A stretch of 64,000 bases of DNA from Streptosporangium becharense. Its GTDB lineage: Bacteria > Actinomycetota > Actinomycetes > Streptosporangiales > Streptosporangiaceae. Shown here one piece after another: positions 19,507 to 28,464 of the stretch (position 1 is the first letter of the stretch; every line of letters begins with the position of its first letter). The stretch is from contig NZ_JACHMP010000001.1 in NCBI RefSeq assembly GCF_014204985.1, forward strand, positions 620,001-684,000. The letters are read 5' to 3'. Under the pieces are notes generated by a model. The model had not been told where the DNA came from. It did not search any database and was given only the letters and a program-made list of their open reading frames with translations. The position numbers and the translations under genes were made by a program.

Positions 19507-22500
19507 TCACCACCCCTCTGCGAGCACCCTGTCGAGCATGTCGGCGAAGAAGTCGGCGCTCTCCCGGGTCAGGCAGAGCGGCGGCTTGATCTTCAGCACG
19601 CACAACCGGTCCGAGGTGGGCTGGACGATGACGCCGAGCTCGCGCAGCCGCTCGCAGATCGCCGCGGTCTCCTCCACGGCGGGCGTGAGGTCGCGGCGGT
19701 CGCGTACGAGCTCGACGCCGAGGTACAGCCCGGTGCCGTGGACCGCGCCGATCAGGTCGTACCGTTCGGCCAGCTCCAGCAGGCGTGAGCGCAGGTGCGC
19801 TCCGACCGTCCGGGCGTTCTCCTGCAGGCCCTCGTCCCGGATGGCGTCCAGGACGGTCAGCCCCACCACGGAGCTGACGGGGCTGCCGCCCGCGGAGGAG
19901 AAGAAGTAGCCCTGCGACCGGTACCGCTCGGCGATGTCGCGCCGGGTGACGACCGCTCCCAGCGGGTGGCCGTTGCCCATCGCCTTGGCGACGGTCACGA
20001 TGTCCGGCAACACCCCCTGCTGCTCGAACCCCCAGAACCACTCCCCCAGCCGCCCGTAGCCGACCTGCACCTCGTCGGCCACGCACAGCCCGCCGGCCTC
20101 GCGCACCGCGTCGTAGACCGTCGCCAGGTAGCCGTCGGGCAGCGGCATCCCCCCGGCGTTGCCGTAGTAGGGCTCGCAGATGAAGGCCGCCGGGGGGCGT
20201 CCTTGCGCGGTGAGCGCGCGGATCTCCCCGGCCGCCTCGGGGCCGTACCGGGCGGCGTCCGCGCCGCGGTGCGTCCCCCGGTAGGCGTTGGGGGCGGGCA
20301 GGGTGTGCACCCAGGCGGGACGGGTGGCCAGGGCGTCCGGGTTGTCGGCGACCGAGGTGGAGATCGCGTCGGTCGCGTCGGACCACCCGTGGTACGCCTC
20401 CCGGATGGCGACCACGTCGCGCCGGCCCGTCCACGCCCAGGCGATCCGCAGGGCCAGGTCGTTGGCCTCGGTCCCGCTGTTGACCAGGAAGACGGTGTCC
20501 AGGTGCCCGGGGAGCGTCGCCGTGAGCCGTTCCGACAGCTCGACGACCGCGCCGTAGTGGAAGCGGGAGTTGGTGTTCAACAGCCGCCACTGCCGTTCGA
20601 CCGCCTCGGCCAGGCGCGGGTGGCCGTGGCCGAGGATGGTGACGTTGTTGAGCATGTCGAGGTACGCGCGGCCCTCGGTGTCGACCAGGTGGTGACGCCA
20701 GCCGCGTTCGATGCGCGGCGGGTCGGCGTAGTAGTGCTCCTGCACGGTGGCGAAGGAGGCGTCCCGGCGCCGCAGCAAGTCGTCGGGGGACGTCCCGTCG
20801 GACGCCGCGGCCGGGCCCAGCAGGACGGCCGGGTCCGGGCAGAGCGCCTGCCAGCCGGCGGCCAGCTCCGGCTGCGCGAACGCCGGGGGCCTGACACCGG
20901 CGAGGGCGGACAGCTGCACCCGCAGCGTGAACGCGTCCGGCGCCGGCGGGCCGCCTGCGGGGACGCCGCTCTCCCCGGGGACACCCCCCTCCCCGGCCTC
21001 TCCGGCCCCTTCTCCGAAGGCGCCGTCTTGCCGGGACGCGCCACCCGCGGCCGGGACGGCGTCGTCGTGGACGCCTGCGAGCACGTCTCCGAGCCGCGCA
21101 CCCGCCTCCACCCGCCCGCCCGCGGCCGCGGCGGGAAGCAGGCCGCCCAGCAGCAGGTCGACGCCGTCCGACCGGAGCACCACGGTGTCACCGGCGGCGG
21201 AGACGACCGTGCCGGCCCACGGCGCGTGGACCGCGGCCGGGCCCGCGAGGTGGACGTCGACGGCGAGGGCGACGGTGGCGGGCGGGGTGGCGCTGTCGCG
21301 CAGCGAACGGGTCAGGCGGCGTTCGGCGTGGCGGGTGACGGCCGCGTCCGCGCCGGAACGCAGCAGCGCCGCGGCGGCCTCGCGTTCGGCGCCAGGGAGG
21401 GTCCAGCGGCCGTCGTGGAGTCCGTCCGCGGTGACCGAGAGGTCCATCGTCGCGATCCTCCCGCCCTCCAGGGCGGGCAGGAGCGCCGCCTCACGCGGCG
21501 GGCAGGCGGCCCCGCGGGCGGGAAGGCCCAGCGCGTCGCGCAGCACGTGCGTCATCACCTCGGCAGGAACGGACGTCGCCTGCCGGAAGATCTCCCACTC
21601 CTGGTCCAGGGCCGCCGTCGCGTAAGCGTTGGCGGCGTCGATGGCGGCCTGGTGCCGGCCGCTGACGGTCAGGACCGCGCCGCGTAGCACGACGAGCGGC
21701 CACAGCACCTCGACCTCGGCCTCCGACAGCGGGCTGACCCGGTGGAACGCCCGCACGGCCGGTACGACGGCCGCGGGGGTGGCACCGCGGTGGCGCAGGA
21801 GCGAGGCGCAGGTGACGGCGAGGTCGCCGACGGCCCAGCTGCGTGTCAGGTCGCCGAAGTCGATGACGCCGACCGGCTCGTGCCGGCCGGCGGGCGTCGT
21901 CCGGCAGACGACGTTGTCGTCGGTGATGTCGCCGTGGACGGCCTGGACCGGCAGCTCCCCGGCGTACCGGCCGACCGACTCTGCGGCCGACCGCGCGGCG
22001 GAGCGGACCAGGTCGGCGTCGCCGCCGGCGTACTCCGCGAGCAGTTCCACGACGCGCGGCGCGTGGCGCAGGTCCCACTGGAGCACACGCTCGGTGCCCG
22101 GGTGCCGGAAGTCGCGCAACGCGCGGACGACCCGGCCGGTCAGGTCCCCGAGCGCGGCGACGACCGAGGGGGCGAGATAGCCGTCGCCGCTCAGGGTCCG
22201 CCCGTCGAGGTGGTCGAGCAGGCGGACGTGGAGTTCCCGGCCGTCCACGACCGTGGACTGGACGGTCTCCCCGTCGGCACCCGGCCGGGCCCGGGGCACC
22301 GGCAGCCCCGGCTCCCGGTCCGCGACGTGCGCCGCCGCGGCGTTCTGGGCGAGCAGCTCCGGGCGGCCGAAGGCCGGGTTGGACACCTTCAGGACATGCC
22401 GTGTGCCGTCGGCCTCGGTGATCAGGAAGTTGACGTCCTGCTGGCTGCCGAGCTCACGGGCCGCGCCGTCGACGCCGAACAGCTCGCGGGCCAGGTCCCG

Positions 22501-22575
22501 GGCCTGTTCGGGGCCGACCCGGGGGGCGGGCAGGCCGGCCGTGTCGAAGAAGTCGAAGGCGGTGGGGGAAGGCAT
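19507..22575 (-). CDS. Fused phosphotransferase-M23-like-class III aminotransferase
   Basis: A 1022-residue three-part fusion. Residues about 25-330 are an APH/choline kinase-like phosphotransferase (catalytic loop VHGDITDDNVV, metal-binding VIDFGD). About 430-500 is an M23/lipoyl-like beta domain (VHAPWAGTVVSAAGDTVVLR). About 590-1022 is a class III PLP aminotransferase (FLVNSGTEANDLALR; the PLP lysine is in VAKAMGNGHPLG, about residue 863). The aminotransferase part resembles phospho-lyases acting on phosphoethanolamine or phosphohydroxylysine, so the kinase and lyase may act in sequence on an amino alcohol. The ATG at 22575 follows GAGGAG. Next to an amino acid permease. Confidence 0.85.
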   Translation of the reverse strand: MPSPTAFDFFDTAGLPAPRVGPEQARDLARELFGVDGAARELGSQQDVNFLITEADGTRHVLKVSNPAFGRPELLAQNAAAAHVADREPGLPVPRARPGADGETVQSTVVDGRELHVRLLDHLDGRTLSGDGYLAPSVVAALGDLTGRVVRALRDFRHPGTERVLQWDLRHAPRVVELLAEYAGGDADLVRSAARSAAESVGRYAGELPVQAVHGDITDDNVVCRTTPAGRHEPVGVIDFGDLTRSWAVGDLAVTCASLLRHRGATPAAVVPAVRAFHRVSPLSEAEVEVLWPLVVLRGAVLTVSGRHQAAIDAANAYATAALDQEWEIFRQATSVPAEVMTHVLRDALGLPARGAACPPREAALLPALEGGRIATMDLSVTADGLHDGRWTLPGAEREAAAALLRSGADAAVTRHAERRLTRSLRDSATPPATVALAVDVHLAGPAAVHAPWAGTVVSAAGDTVVLRSDGVDLLLGGLLPAAAAGGRVEAGARLGDVLAGVHDDAVPAAGGASRQDGAFGEGAGEAGEGGVPGESGVPAGGPPAPDAFTLRVQLSALAGVRPPAFAQPELAAGWQALCPDPAVLLGPAAASDGTSPDDLLRRRDASFATVQEHYYADPPRIERGWRHHLVDTEGRAYLDMLNNVTILGHGHPRLAEAVERQWRLLNTNSRFHYGAVVELSERLTATLPGHLDTVFLVNSGTEANDLALRIAWAWTGRRDVVAIREAYHGWSDATDAISTSVADNPDALATRPAWVHTLPAPNAYRGTHRGADAARYGPEAAGEIRALTAQGRPPAAFICEPYYGNAGGMPLPDGYLATVYDAVREAGGLCVADEVQVGYGRLGEWFWGFEQQGVLPDIVTVAKAMGNGHPLGAVVTRRDIAERYRSQGYFFSSAGGSPVSSVVGLTVLDAIRDEGLQENARTVGAHLRSRLLELAERYDLIGAVHGTGLYLGVELVRDRRDLTPAVEETAAICERLRELGVIVQPTSDRLCVLKIKPPLCLTRESADFFADMLDRVLAEGW

Positions 22576-22626
22576 GATCGGCTCCTCGGCTGTCGAAGGC
22601 GGTGGCGGAAGGATGGTCGGCTCCTC
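22552..22626. repeat. Tandem ~36-bp duplication of a translation start region
   Basis: Copies at 22552-22587 and 22592-22626 share GTCGAAGGCGGTGG and TCGGCTCCTC. The inner copy carries the ribosome binding site and ATG of the fusion gene; in the outer copy the ATG equivalent is ATC, with one base lost, so it is inactive. Confidence 0.8.
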
Positions 22627-22674
22627 AGGCGGTCGAAGGCGGCGCGCAGGGGACGTGCGGAGCGTGGGCGGCTG

Positions 22675-24120
22675 TCAGCTTCCGGCCGGTCCGGCTGCCG
22701 GAGCGCCATATCCGGCGCCTGCCGCCTCACCGCTCCCGCCGCGGCCGGCGGCCCCGGCCACCGGCTCGGGCACACCGGAGTCGTCGAGGGCCAGCTGGGG
22801 CGGGCGGCTGCGGAATCCGCCGGTGAGCACGGCGAGGTAGGCCACCCCCAGGCCGAACCAGATCAGCCCCACGATGAGCGCGAGCCACGACAGGCTCAGC
22901 CAGAGCCACGCCGTCATCGCAAAGCCGACGCCCGGCACGACGGCGTAGAGCAGCAGGTCACGCGGGGACCTGAGCCCCCGGTCGAACACGAAGTGCTTGA
23001 CCACCGTGAGGTTGACCAGGGAGAAGGCGAACAGGGCTCCGAAGCTGATGAGCGAGGCGGTGGTGCCCAGGTCGAGGACCAGCGCCAGCAGCGACACCGC
23101 CGCGACGACCAGGGTGGCGCCGACCGGTGTCCCGAAGCGGGGGCTGAGCACGCCGAAGACCCGCTTCGGCAGGACGCCGTCGCGTCCCATGGCGAACAGC
23201 ACCCGCGCCACGCTGACCTGCGACGCCGTCGCGGCGGCCACGCAGCCCGCGATGTACGCGGCGAGGAAGAACGCCTCCAGCCATCGCCCGCCGGCGGCCG
23301 TCATGATGCCGAGGGCGGCCGAGTCCGGGTCGGTGATCGAACGCCAGTCGGGCATCACGAGGTGTGCCGCGTACGACACGACGGTGAAGATCAGTCCGCC
23401 GATCAGGGTGGTCAGCACGATGGCCCTCGGCACGCTCCGGCGCGGGTCGCGTGCCTCCTCCGAGAGGGTGGACACCGCGTCGAAGCCCAGGTACGACAGG
23501 CACAGGATGGCGGCGCCCGCGAACAGGCCGTCCCACGGCATGTCCGCGTCGAACAGCGGCGCGGTGAGCGAGGGGGCGTCGCCCGCGCCGCGCAGGGCCA
23601 GCGCCAGGAAGACGACGACGAAGACGATCTGCACGCCGACCAGGACGAGGTTGGCCCGCTGCACCACGGAGATGCCGACGACGTTGAGCCCGGTGACCAC
23701 GACGATCGCCCCCAGGACGAAGACCCACGTGGGCACGGCCGGGAACTGGGCGTTGAGATAGATGCCCATCACCATGTAGTTGATCATCGGCAGCAGCAGG
23801 TAGTCGATCATCAGCGTCCACCCGGTCATGAACCCCAGGTGCGGGCCGAACGACCGCTGCGTGTAGGTGTAGGCCGAACCCGCCGACGGGAAGGCCCGCC
23901 CGAGCACGGCGTAGCTCACCGCGGTGAACAGCATCGCCGCGAGCGTCATCAGGTACGCGGTGGGCAGGTGCCCCTCGGTCAGCTGGGTGACCGAGCCGTA
24001 CGTGGTGAAGATGGTCAGCGGCACCATGTAGGCCAGGCCGAAGACGACGAGTGTGGGCGTGCCCAGCACCCGGCGGAGCGCGCCGGGTGGCGGAGCGGGG
24101 TGGTTCGGTGCGGTCACCAT
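22675..24120 (-). CDS. APC-family amino acid permease
   Basis: A 481-residue membrane protein with about 12 hydrophobic segments, beginning VLGTPTLVVFGLAYMVPLTI. The first-helix region, the SAGSAYTYTQRSFGPHLGFM segment and SYLGFDAVSTLSEEARDPRR are classic for the APC superfamily (amino acid/polyamine/organocation transporters). The C-terminal 45 residues are Gly/Ala/Pro-rich and probably cytoplasmic. The ATG at 24120 has AAGGAG upstream. It precedes the kinase-aminotransferase in the same direction with a 99-bp gap, so it probably imports that enzyme's substrate. Substrate not predictable. Confidence 0.9.
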   Translation of the reverse strand: MVTAPNHPAPPPGALRRVLGTPTLVVFGLAYMVPLTIFTTYGSVTQLTEGHLPTAYLMTLAAMLFTAVSYAVLGRAFPSAGSAYTYTQRSFGPHLGFMTGWTLMIDYLLLPMINYMVMGIYLNAQFPAVPTWVFVLGAIVVVTGLNVVGISVVQRANLVLVGVQIVFVVVFLALALRGAGDAPSLTAPLFDADMPWDGLFAGAAILCLSYLGFDAVSTLSEEARDPRRSVPRAIVLTTLIGGLIFTVVSYAAHLVMPDWRSITDPDSAALGIMTAAGGRWLEAFFLAAYIAGCVAAATASQVSVARVLFAMGRDGVLPKRVFGVLSPRFGTPVGATLVVAAVSLLALVLDLGTTASLISFGALFAFSLVNLTVVKHFVFDRGLRSPRDLLLYAVVPGVGFAMTAWLWLSLSWLALIVGLIWFGLGVAYLAVLTGGFRSRPPQLALDDSGVPEPVAGAAGRGGSGEAAGAGYGAPAAGPAGS

Positions 24121-24451
24121 GCGGAACTCCTTGGGACGGGGGGTTTTCGGGGGGTGCGGGAGGGGTTCAGGGGCCGGGGGTGTGCCATCGCGGGCACGGG
24201 ATCGGGGACGCGGGGCCGCGGACACGGGATCGGGGACGCGGGGCCGAGGAGCTGAGATCGGGGGCTGAGATCGGGGGACGCGGGGCTGGGGACTGAGATC
24301 GGGGAAGGCGGAGTCAGGGGACGCGGGGTCGACGGGGACGGGCCGGGATGCGAAATCGGTGGGTGGGATCGATGAACGCGGAGTCAGTGGACGCGCGGAG
24401 TCAGTGGACGCGCGGAGTCAGTGGACGCGCGGAGTCAGTGGACGCGCGGAG
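24121..24451. other. Repeat-rich intergenic region
   Basis: This 331-bp gap is dominated by short repeats: many copies of GGGGACGCGGGG and GAGATCGGGG-like words at about 24180-24340, then most of the 17-bp tandem array at 24377-24461. No gene is supported. Confidence 0.6.
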
Positions 24452-24461
24452 TCAGTGGAGG
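24377..24461. repeat. 17-bp tandem repeat, five copies
   Basis: Five head-to-tail copies of CGCGGAGTCAGTGGACG, four perfect and the last with one change. The stop codon of the amidohydrolase gene (24452-24454) lies inside the fifth copy, so the array begins within the 3' end of that gene and extends beyond it. Confidence 0.95.
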
Positions 24462-26041
24462 CGACGGCCGGCGAGCCAGGTGCCGCGCACCCGGATCTCG
24501 TGGAGGCGTTCGGGAGGCGTCACGCGCGGGTCGGCGGACAGCCAGACCAGGTCGGCGTCGGAGCCGGGGGCCAGGGTGCCGCGGTGTCCCTCGGCGAACG
24601 CCTGGTAGGCGACCCCCGCCGTGGCGGCCGACAGCGCGCTGACGACGTCGATCCGCTCGCCGGGCAGCCATCCCCCGGCCGGTTCGCCGTCGCCGTCCCG
24701 CCGTGTCACGGCCGTGGCGATCCCGGCCAGCACGTCGGGCGAGGTGACCGGCCAGTCGCTGCCGAAACTCACCCGGGCGCCCGAGCGCAGGACGGAGCCG
24801 ATCCGGTACTGCGCGGCGCCGCGTTCCGGCCCGATGCGCGGGATCGTCAGCTCCCGCATGACGGCGTCGCAGCGGGCCCACAGCGGCTGGAAGCAGGCGA
24901 CGACCCCGAGCGCGGCGAACCTGTCCAGGTCGGCGGGGGCGACGAGCTGGGCGTGCGCCACGACCGGGCGGCGGTCCCGGGGGCCGTTGACCCGCCCGAC
25001 GTGCTCGATCGCGTCGAGGGCCGACCGCACGCCGGCGTCGCCGATGGCGTGCAGGTGGAGGGCGAAGCCCTGCCGGTCGGCCTCGGCCGCCGCCTCGCGC
25101 AGGGCCGCGTCCTCCCAGACGGGCAGGCCCCGGGTGCAGCGGTGGTCGGTGTAGGCGTCGAGGAGGTGCGCGGTGCGGTTCTCGATGATCCCGTCGACGA
25201 AGAACTTGACCGTGCGTGCCGTCAGGCGACCGGGGGCGGCCCGCTCCAGGAGGGTGCGCGTGGCGGACAGCTCGCCCCGCTGCTCGGCCCAGCGGTGCGG
25301 GTCGGCGCGCAGCGCCAGGTCCAGTCGGACGGCCAGGGCGTCCTCGGCCGCGGCCGCGAGATAGGTCTTCACGTCGTCGGGGTCGACCCAGGCGTCCTGG
25401 ACCCAGGTGATCCCGTGGCGGGCCAGCTCGCCCGTGGCGCGCCGGAGCGCCTCGACCTTCCGCGACCGGCTCCACGGGACGGCCGCCGTCGTCACCAGGT
25501 CGACGGCGTCCCACTCGATCAGGGTGCCCAGCGGCGCCCCGTCCGGGCGGCGGGCGATGCGTCCGCCCGGCGGGTCCGGGGTGCCGGCGTCGATCCCGGC
25601 CTTCTCCAGGGCCAGGGAGTTGCACCACACCGTGTGGTAGTCCCAGGCCCGCAGGACCACCGGCCGGTCGCTCACGGCCTCGTCCAGCCAGCGGGCGTCG
25701 AACATGCCGTCGGGGGTCAGGGTGGCGTCATAGCTGCCGCCGAGGATCCACTCCGCCTCCGGGTTCTCGTCCGCCCAGGCCCGTACCGCGTCCTGGATCT
25801 CCCCGACACTCCGGCGACCGCGGATCTGCGGCCCGACCCCCTCCAGGCCCGCCAGCAGCGGGTGGGCGTGGCCGTCGCCGAAGGCCGGCATCAGGAAACC
25901 GCCGTCGAGGTCGACGACCTCGACGCCGGGTCCGGCGGGTGCGTGCGCCGAGACCGCTCCGGCGTCGACATACAGGGAGGGCAGGTCCCCGACCACGGCA
26001 CCGCCCCAGATCGTTCCCCCGGTGAACATCACGGCAGGCAT
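24452..26041 (-). CDS. Amidohydrolase family protein (YtcJ-like)
   Basis: A 529-residue metal-dependent hydrolase of the amidohydrolase-3 branch. The metal ligand motif FGDGHAHPLL is near residue 60; HLHAIGDAGVRSALDAIEH and VVAHAQLV supply further His residues; FGSDWPVTSPDVL gives the catalytic Asp; GTLAPGSDADLVWLS is the usual C-terminal closing motif. Probably cleaves an N-substituted amide or related bond; substrate unknown. ATG 26041 is preferred over a GTG at 26071 because GGAAGGA precedes it. Divergent from a TetR regulator across a strong palindrome, so probably controlled by it. Confidence 0.85.
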   Translation of the reverse strand: MPAVMFTGGTIWGGAVVGDLPSLYVDAGAVSAHAPAGPGVEVVDLDGGFLMPAFGDGHAHPLLAGLEGVGPQIRGRRSVGEIQDAVRAWADENPEAEWILGGSYDATLTPDGMFDARWLDEAVSDRPVVLRAWDYHTVWCNSLALEKAGIDAGTPDPPGGRIARRPDGAPLGTLIEWDAVDLVTTAAVPWSRSRKVEALRRATGELARHGITWVQDAWVDPDDVKTYLAAAAEDALAVRLDLALRADPHRWAEQRGELSATRTLLERAAPGRLTARTVKFFVDGIIENRTAHLLDAYTDHRCTRGLPVWEDAALREAAAEADRQGFALHLHAIGDAGVRSALDAIEHVGRVNGPRDRRPVVAHAQLVAPADLDRFAALGVVACFQPLWARCDAVMRELTIPRIGPERGAAQYRIGSVLRSGARVSFGSDWPVTSPDVLAGIATAVTRRDGDGEPAGGWLPGERIDVVSALSAATAGVAYQAFAEGHRGTLAPGSDADLVWLSADPRVTPPERLHEIRVRGTWLAGRRLH

Positions 26042-26092
26042 GAGGTCCTTCCAGCCTGGATCCGACGTCACGCCGAACGCCGGATGAACGAT

Positions 26093-26113
26093 AAAACCAA
26101 CGTCGTTGGTTTT
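26093..26113. promoter_or_regulatory. Probable TetR operator
   Basis: AAAACCAAC-GTC-GTTGGTTTT, a perfect 9-bp inverted repeat with a 3-base spacer, strikingly A+T-rich for this region, between the divergent amidohydrolase and TetR-type genes. Confidence 0.8.
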
Positions 26114-26240
26114 AGGTGACTGTAAGGTGAGAGCCGCAGCTCAGGGAAGGTCCGGGTGTGAAATTGACTCTCCCGTTACATCCGCCCGCGCGTGCGGGCA
26201 CGACCGCCGGCCCTCCGGCGCCACCAGCGGAAGGAACCCC

Positions 26241-26960
26241 GTGGGACGCCCCAGCACACCACTGCTCAGCGTCGACCTCATCGCCAGGGCCACTCTGCGG
26301 ATCATCGACACCGAGGGCAGCGACGCGGTCACCATGGGCCGGGTGGCCACCGCGCTCGGCGTGCACACCTCCTCGCTCTACAACCACGTCAGGAACCGGG
26401 CCGCGCTGGTCGAGGAGGTCCGCACGCTCGTCACCGAGACGATCGACAGCTCGGCCTTCCACACCTTCCCGTGGCATGAGGCCGTCGTGCGGTGGGCCCG
26501 CTCCTACCGGGCGGCCTTCGCCCGCCACCCCAGATCCGTCCCGCTGCTGATGTCCGTCCCGGTCCGGGCACCGCGCGTGCTGAGCATGTACGAGGACTTC
26601 ACCGTGGCGCTGCGCCGGGACGGCTGGCCCGACGAGGAGATCGTCGTGGTCCTGACGGCCGTCGAGTCGTTCATCCTCGGCTCCGTGCTCGACATGACGG
26701 GCCCACCGGCGATGTTCGACCCGGCGGCGCACGCCGCGGAGTTCCCGGCCTTCACCGAGGTCATCGCCACCCTGGAGTCCTCCGCCACCGGCGTCCCCAC
26801 CACCGACCGCGCCTTCGAGCTGGGGCTGGACGCGCTCATCCGCGGGCTGCGGGCACAGCGCCGGGCCCTTCCGCAGACCGCGCGCCGGACGGACCGGATC
26901 ACCCGCGACGGCACCCGGCGAAAGGACGCGCGGGATCACGGAGAGCATCGGAGTCGTTGA
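26241..26960 (+). CDS. TetR-family transcriptional regulator
   Basis: A 239-residue regulator. The N-terminal helix-turn-helix (LIARATLRIIDTEGSDAVTM, VATALGVHTSSLYNHVRNRA) resembles the TetR_N domain with the TetR_C-type ligand pocket behind it (MSVPVRAPRVLSMYEDF). GTG at 26241 follows GAAGGA and gives the common start VGRPSTPLLS; a longer upstream open frame has no ribosome binding site. The perfect palindrome at 26093-26113 is its probable operator, controlling itself and the divergent amidohydrolase, perhaps also the permease operon. Inducer unknown. Confidence 0.85.
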   Translation: MGRPSTPLLSVDLIARATLRIIDTEGSDAVTMGRVATALGVHTSSLYNHVRNRAALVEEVRTLVTETIDSSAFHTFPWHEAVVRWARSYRAAFARHPRSVPLLMSVPVRAPRVLSMYEDFTVALRRDGWPDEEIVVVLTAVESFILGSVLDMTGPPAMFDPAAHAAEFPAFTEVIATLESSATGVPTTDRAFELGLDALIRGLRAQRRALPQTARRTDRITRDGTRRKDARDHGEHRSR

Positions 26961-27015
26961 ACACCGTGTCGGCCGCCTCGCCGCGGCGACACCTCGACGA
27001 AACGGAAAGAGGAGC

Positions 27016-28275
27016 ATGCACGTCCCGCAGGACCAGCCGCCGGGGGCGGTGCCCCACCGGCGCTCCGACCCGCCCACCCCTCCCCCGCCGCACCCGGAGC
27101 AGGCGTCCCCGTGGGCGTCACCGGACCATGGGCGGGAACCCCGGTGGGCCCCGCCGGAGCACGGGCAGCCGCCGGAGCACGAGCAGGAACCCCGGTGGGC
27201 TCCGCCGGACTACGGGCAGCCGCCGCAGTGGCCCGCACCCCATCCGGGACAGGCGCCGCACCCCGGCCAGACGCCCTCCCCCGGACAGGCGCCGCACCCG
27301 GGACCGGTGCAGCAGTGGCCCGCTCCGCCCCACGGGCAGCCGCCGCAGTGGCCCGCTCCGGCACCGGAGCCGTGGGTCGCGCCGGCCCCGCCGGGCAGCC
27401 GTTACGACCACCTGGCCCGCACCCGCCTGCACGCCTGGTGGCGGCCGGTGCTGGGCACGTTCCTGGGCTTCGCGGGACTGATCGTGGCCGGTCTCGTGGT
27501 CGTCATCGCAGGCATGGCGGTGGCCACCGTGGCGGGTGTCGAGATCGACGGCTCCGGCGGCCGGATCTTCGCCGATCCGGTGCTGGACCTGGCGGTCAAC
27601 CTGCTGGCGATCGCCGTCGTGCTGCCGGTGGTGTACGGGCTGGCGGTGTGGATCCAGCGGCGCCCGCCGGGCACGCTCTCGTCCGTCGCCGGCCGCCTGC
27701 GGTGGCGCTGGATGGCCGTGTGCACCGGGGTGGCGCTGCTCGCCATGGTGCTGGGTCAGATCGCGGTCGCTGTGGCCTACGCCGTCAGCGGCGAGGACCT
27801 GGGCGACCTGTTCGGCTGGGTCGGTTGGGACCGCTTCCTGCCCGTCCTGATCGTCACCGTGCTGCTGGTGCCCTTCCAGGCCGCCGCCGAGGAGTACGCC
27901 TTCCGGGGCTGGGTGCTGCAGGCGTTCGGCTCGTTCTTCCGCACCCCCTGGCCGGGCATCCTGCTGGGTGCCGCCGGGTTCACCGCGCTGCACGCCTACA
28001 TCGACTGGGGCATTCTCGACGTCTTCGCCTTCGGCGCGCTGATGGGCTGGCTGGCCGTGCGGACCGGCGGGCTGGAGGCCCCCATCGCCCTGCATGTGGT
28101 CAACAACGTCCTGGCGTTCGGGATCAGCGGGGCGGACGGCTCCCTGGAGCAGGCGCTGAAGCAGGGCTCCGTGCCCTGGCAGAACCTGGCCGGCACGGTG
28201 GTGCAGCTGGGCCTGTTCGGAGTCGCGGTGGTGCTCCTGGCGAGACGGCGGCGGATCGCCACCGTCTCCCCCTGA
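27016..28275 (+). CDS. CPBP-family intramembrane metalloprotease
   Basis: A 419-residue membrane protein. The first 130 residues are a Pro/Gln/His-rich cytoplasmic segment with repeated PPQWPAP and PGQAPHPG units. Seven or eight hydrophobic segments follow. The CPBP/CAAX protease motifs are present: AAAEEYAFRGWVLQAF (EExxxR), FTALHAYIDW and LHVVNNVLAF with metal-ligand His and Asn. Family members process membrane proteins or act in bacteriocin immunity; the target here is unknown. GAGGAG precedes the ATG; the gene starts 55 bp after the TetR gene in the same direction. Confidence 0.9.
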   Translation: MHVPQDQPPGAVPHRRSDPPTPPPPHPEQASPWASPDHGREPRWAPPEHGQPPEHEQEPRWAPPDYGQPPQWPAPHPGQAPHPGQTPSPGQAPHPGPVQQWPAPPHGQPPQWPAPAPEPWVAPAPPGSRYDHLARTRLHAWWRPVLGTFLGFAGLIVAGLVVVIAGMAVATVAGVEIDGSGGRIFADPVLDLAVNLLAIAVVLPVVYGLAVWIQRRPPGTLSSVAGRLRWRWMAVCTGVALLAMVLGQIAVAVAYAVSGEDLGDLFGWVGWDRFLPVLIVTVLLVPFQAAAEEYAFRGWVLQAFGSFFRTPWPGILLGAAGFTALHAYIDWGILDVFAFGALMGWLAVRTGGLEAPIALHVVNNVLAFGISGADGSLEQALKQGSVPWQNLAGTVVQLGLFGVAVVLLARRRRIATVSP

Positions 28276-28464
28276 TCCCGTACGGAGGCTCTCACCCGGC
28301 AGCCATCTTGCTTTCGCACATGAAATGCGATCGAATGAACACATGGAACTTTCGAAACGGCGCGTCGTCGATGACGCCTCCTACCGGCCGGGTGGGTGCG
28401 GACGTCCCGGGTCACCCCGCGCGTCCGCGCTCCCGCCGGCCGTGATCGGCCGTGGGGAGGGCCG

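Noticed and set aside
24377..24461. Regular repeats resembling a CRISPR
   Set aside because: Head-to-tail 17-bp tandem repeats without spacers.
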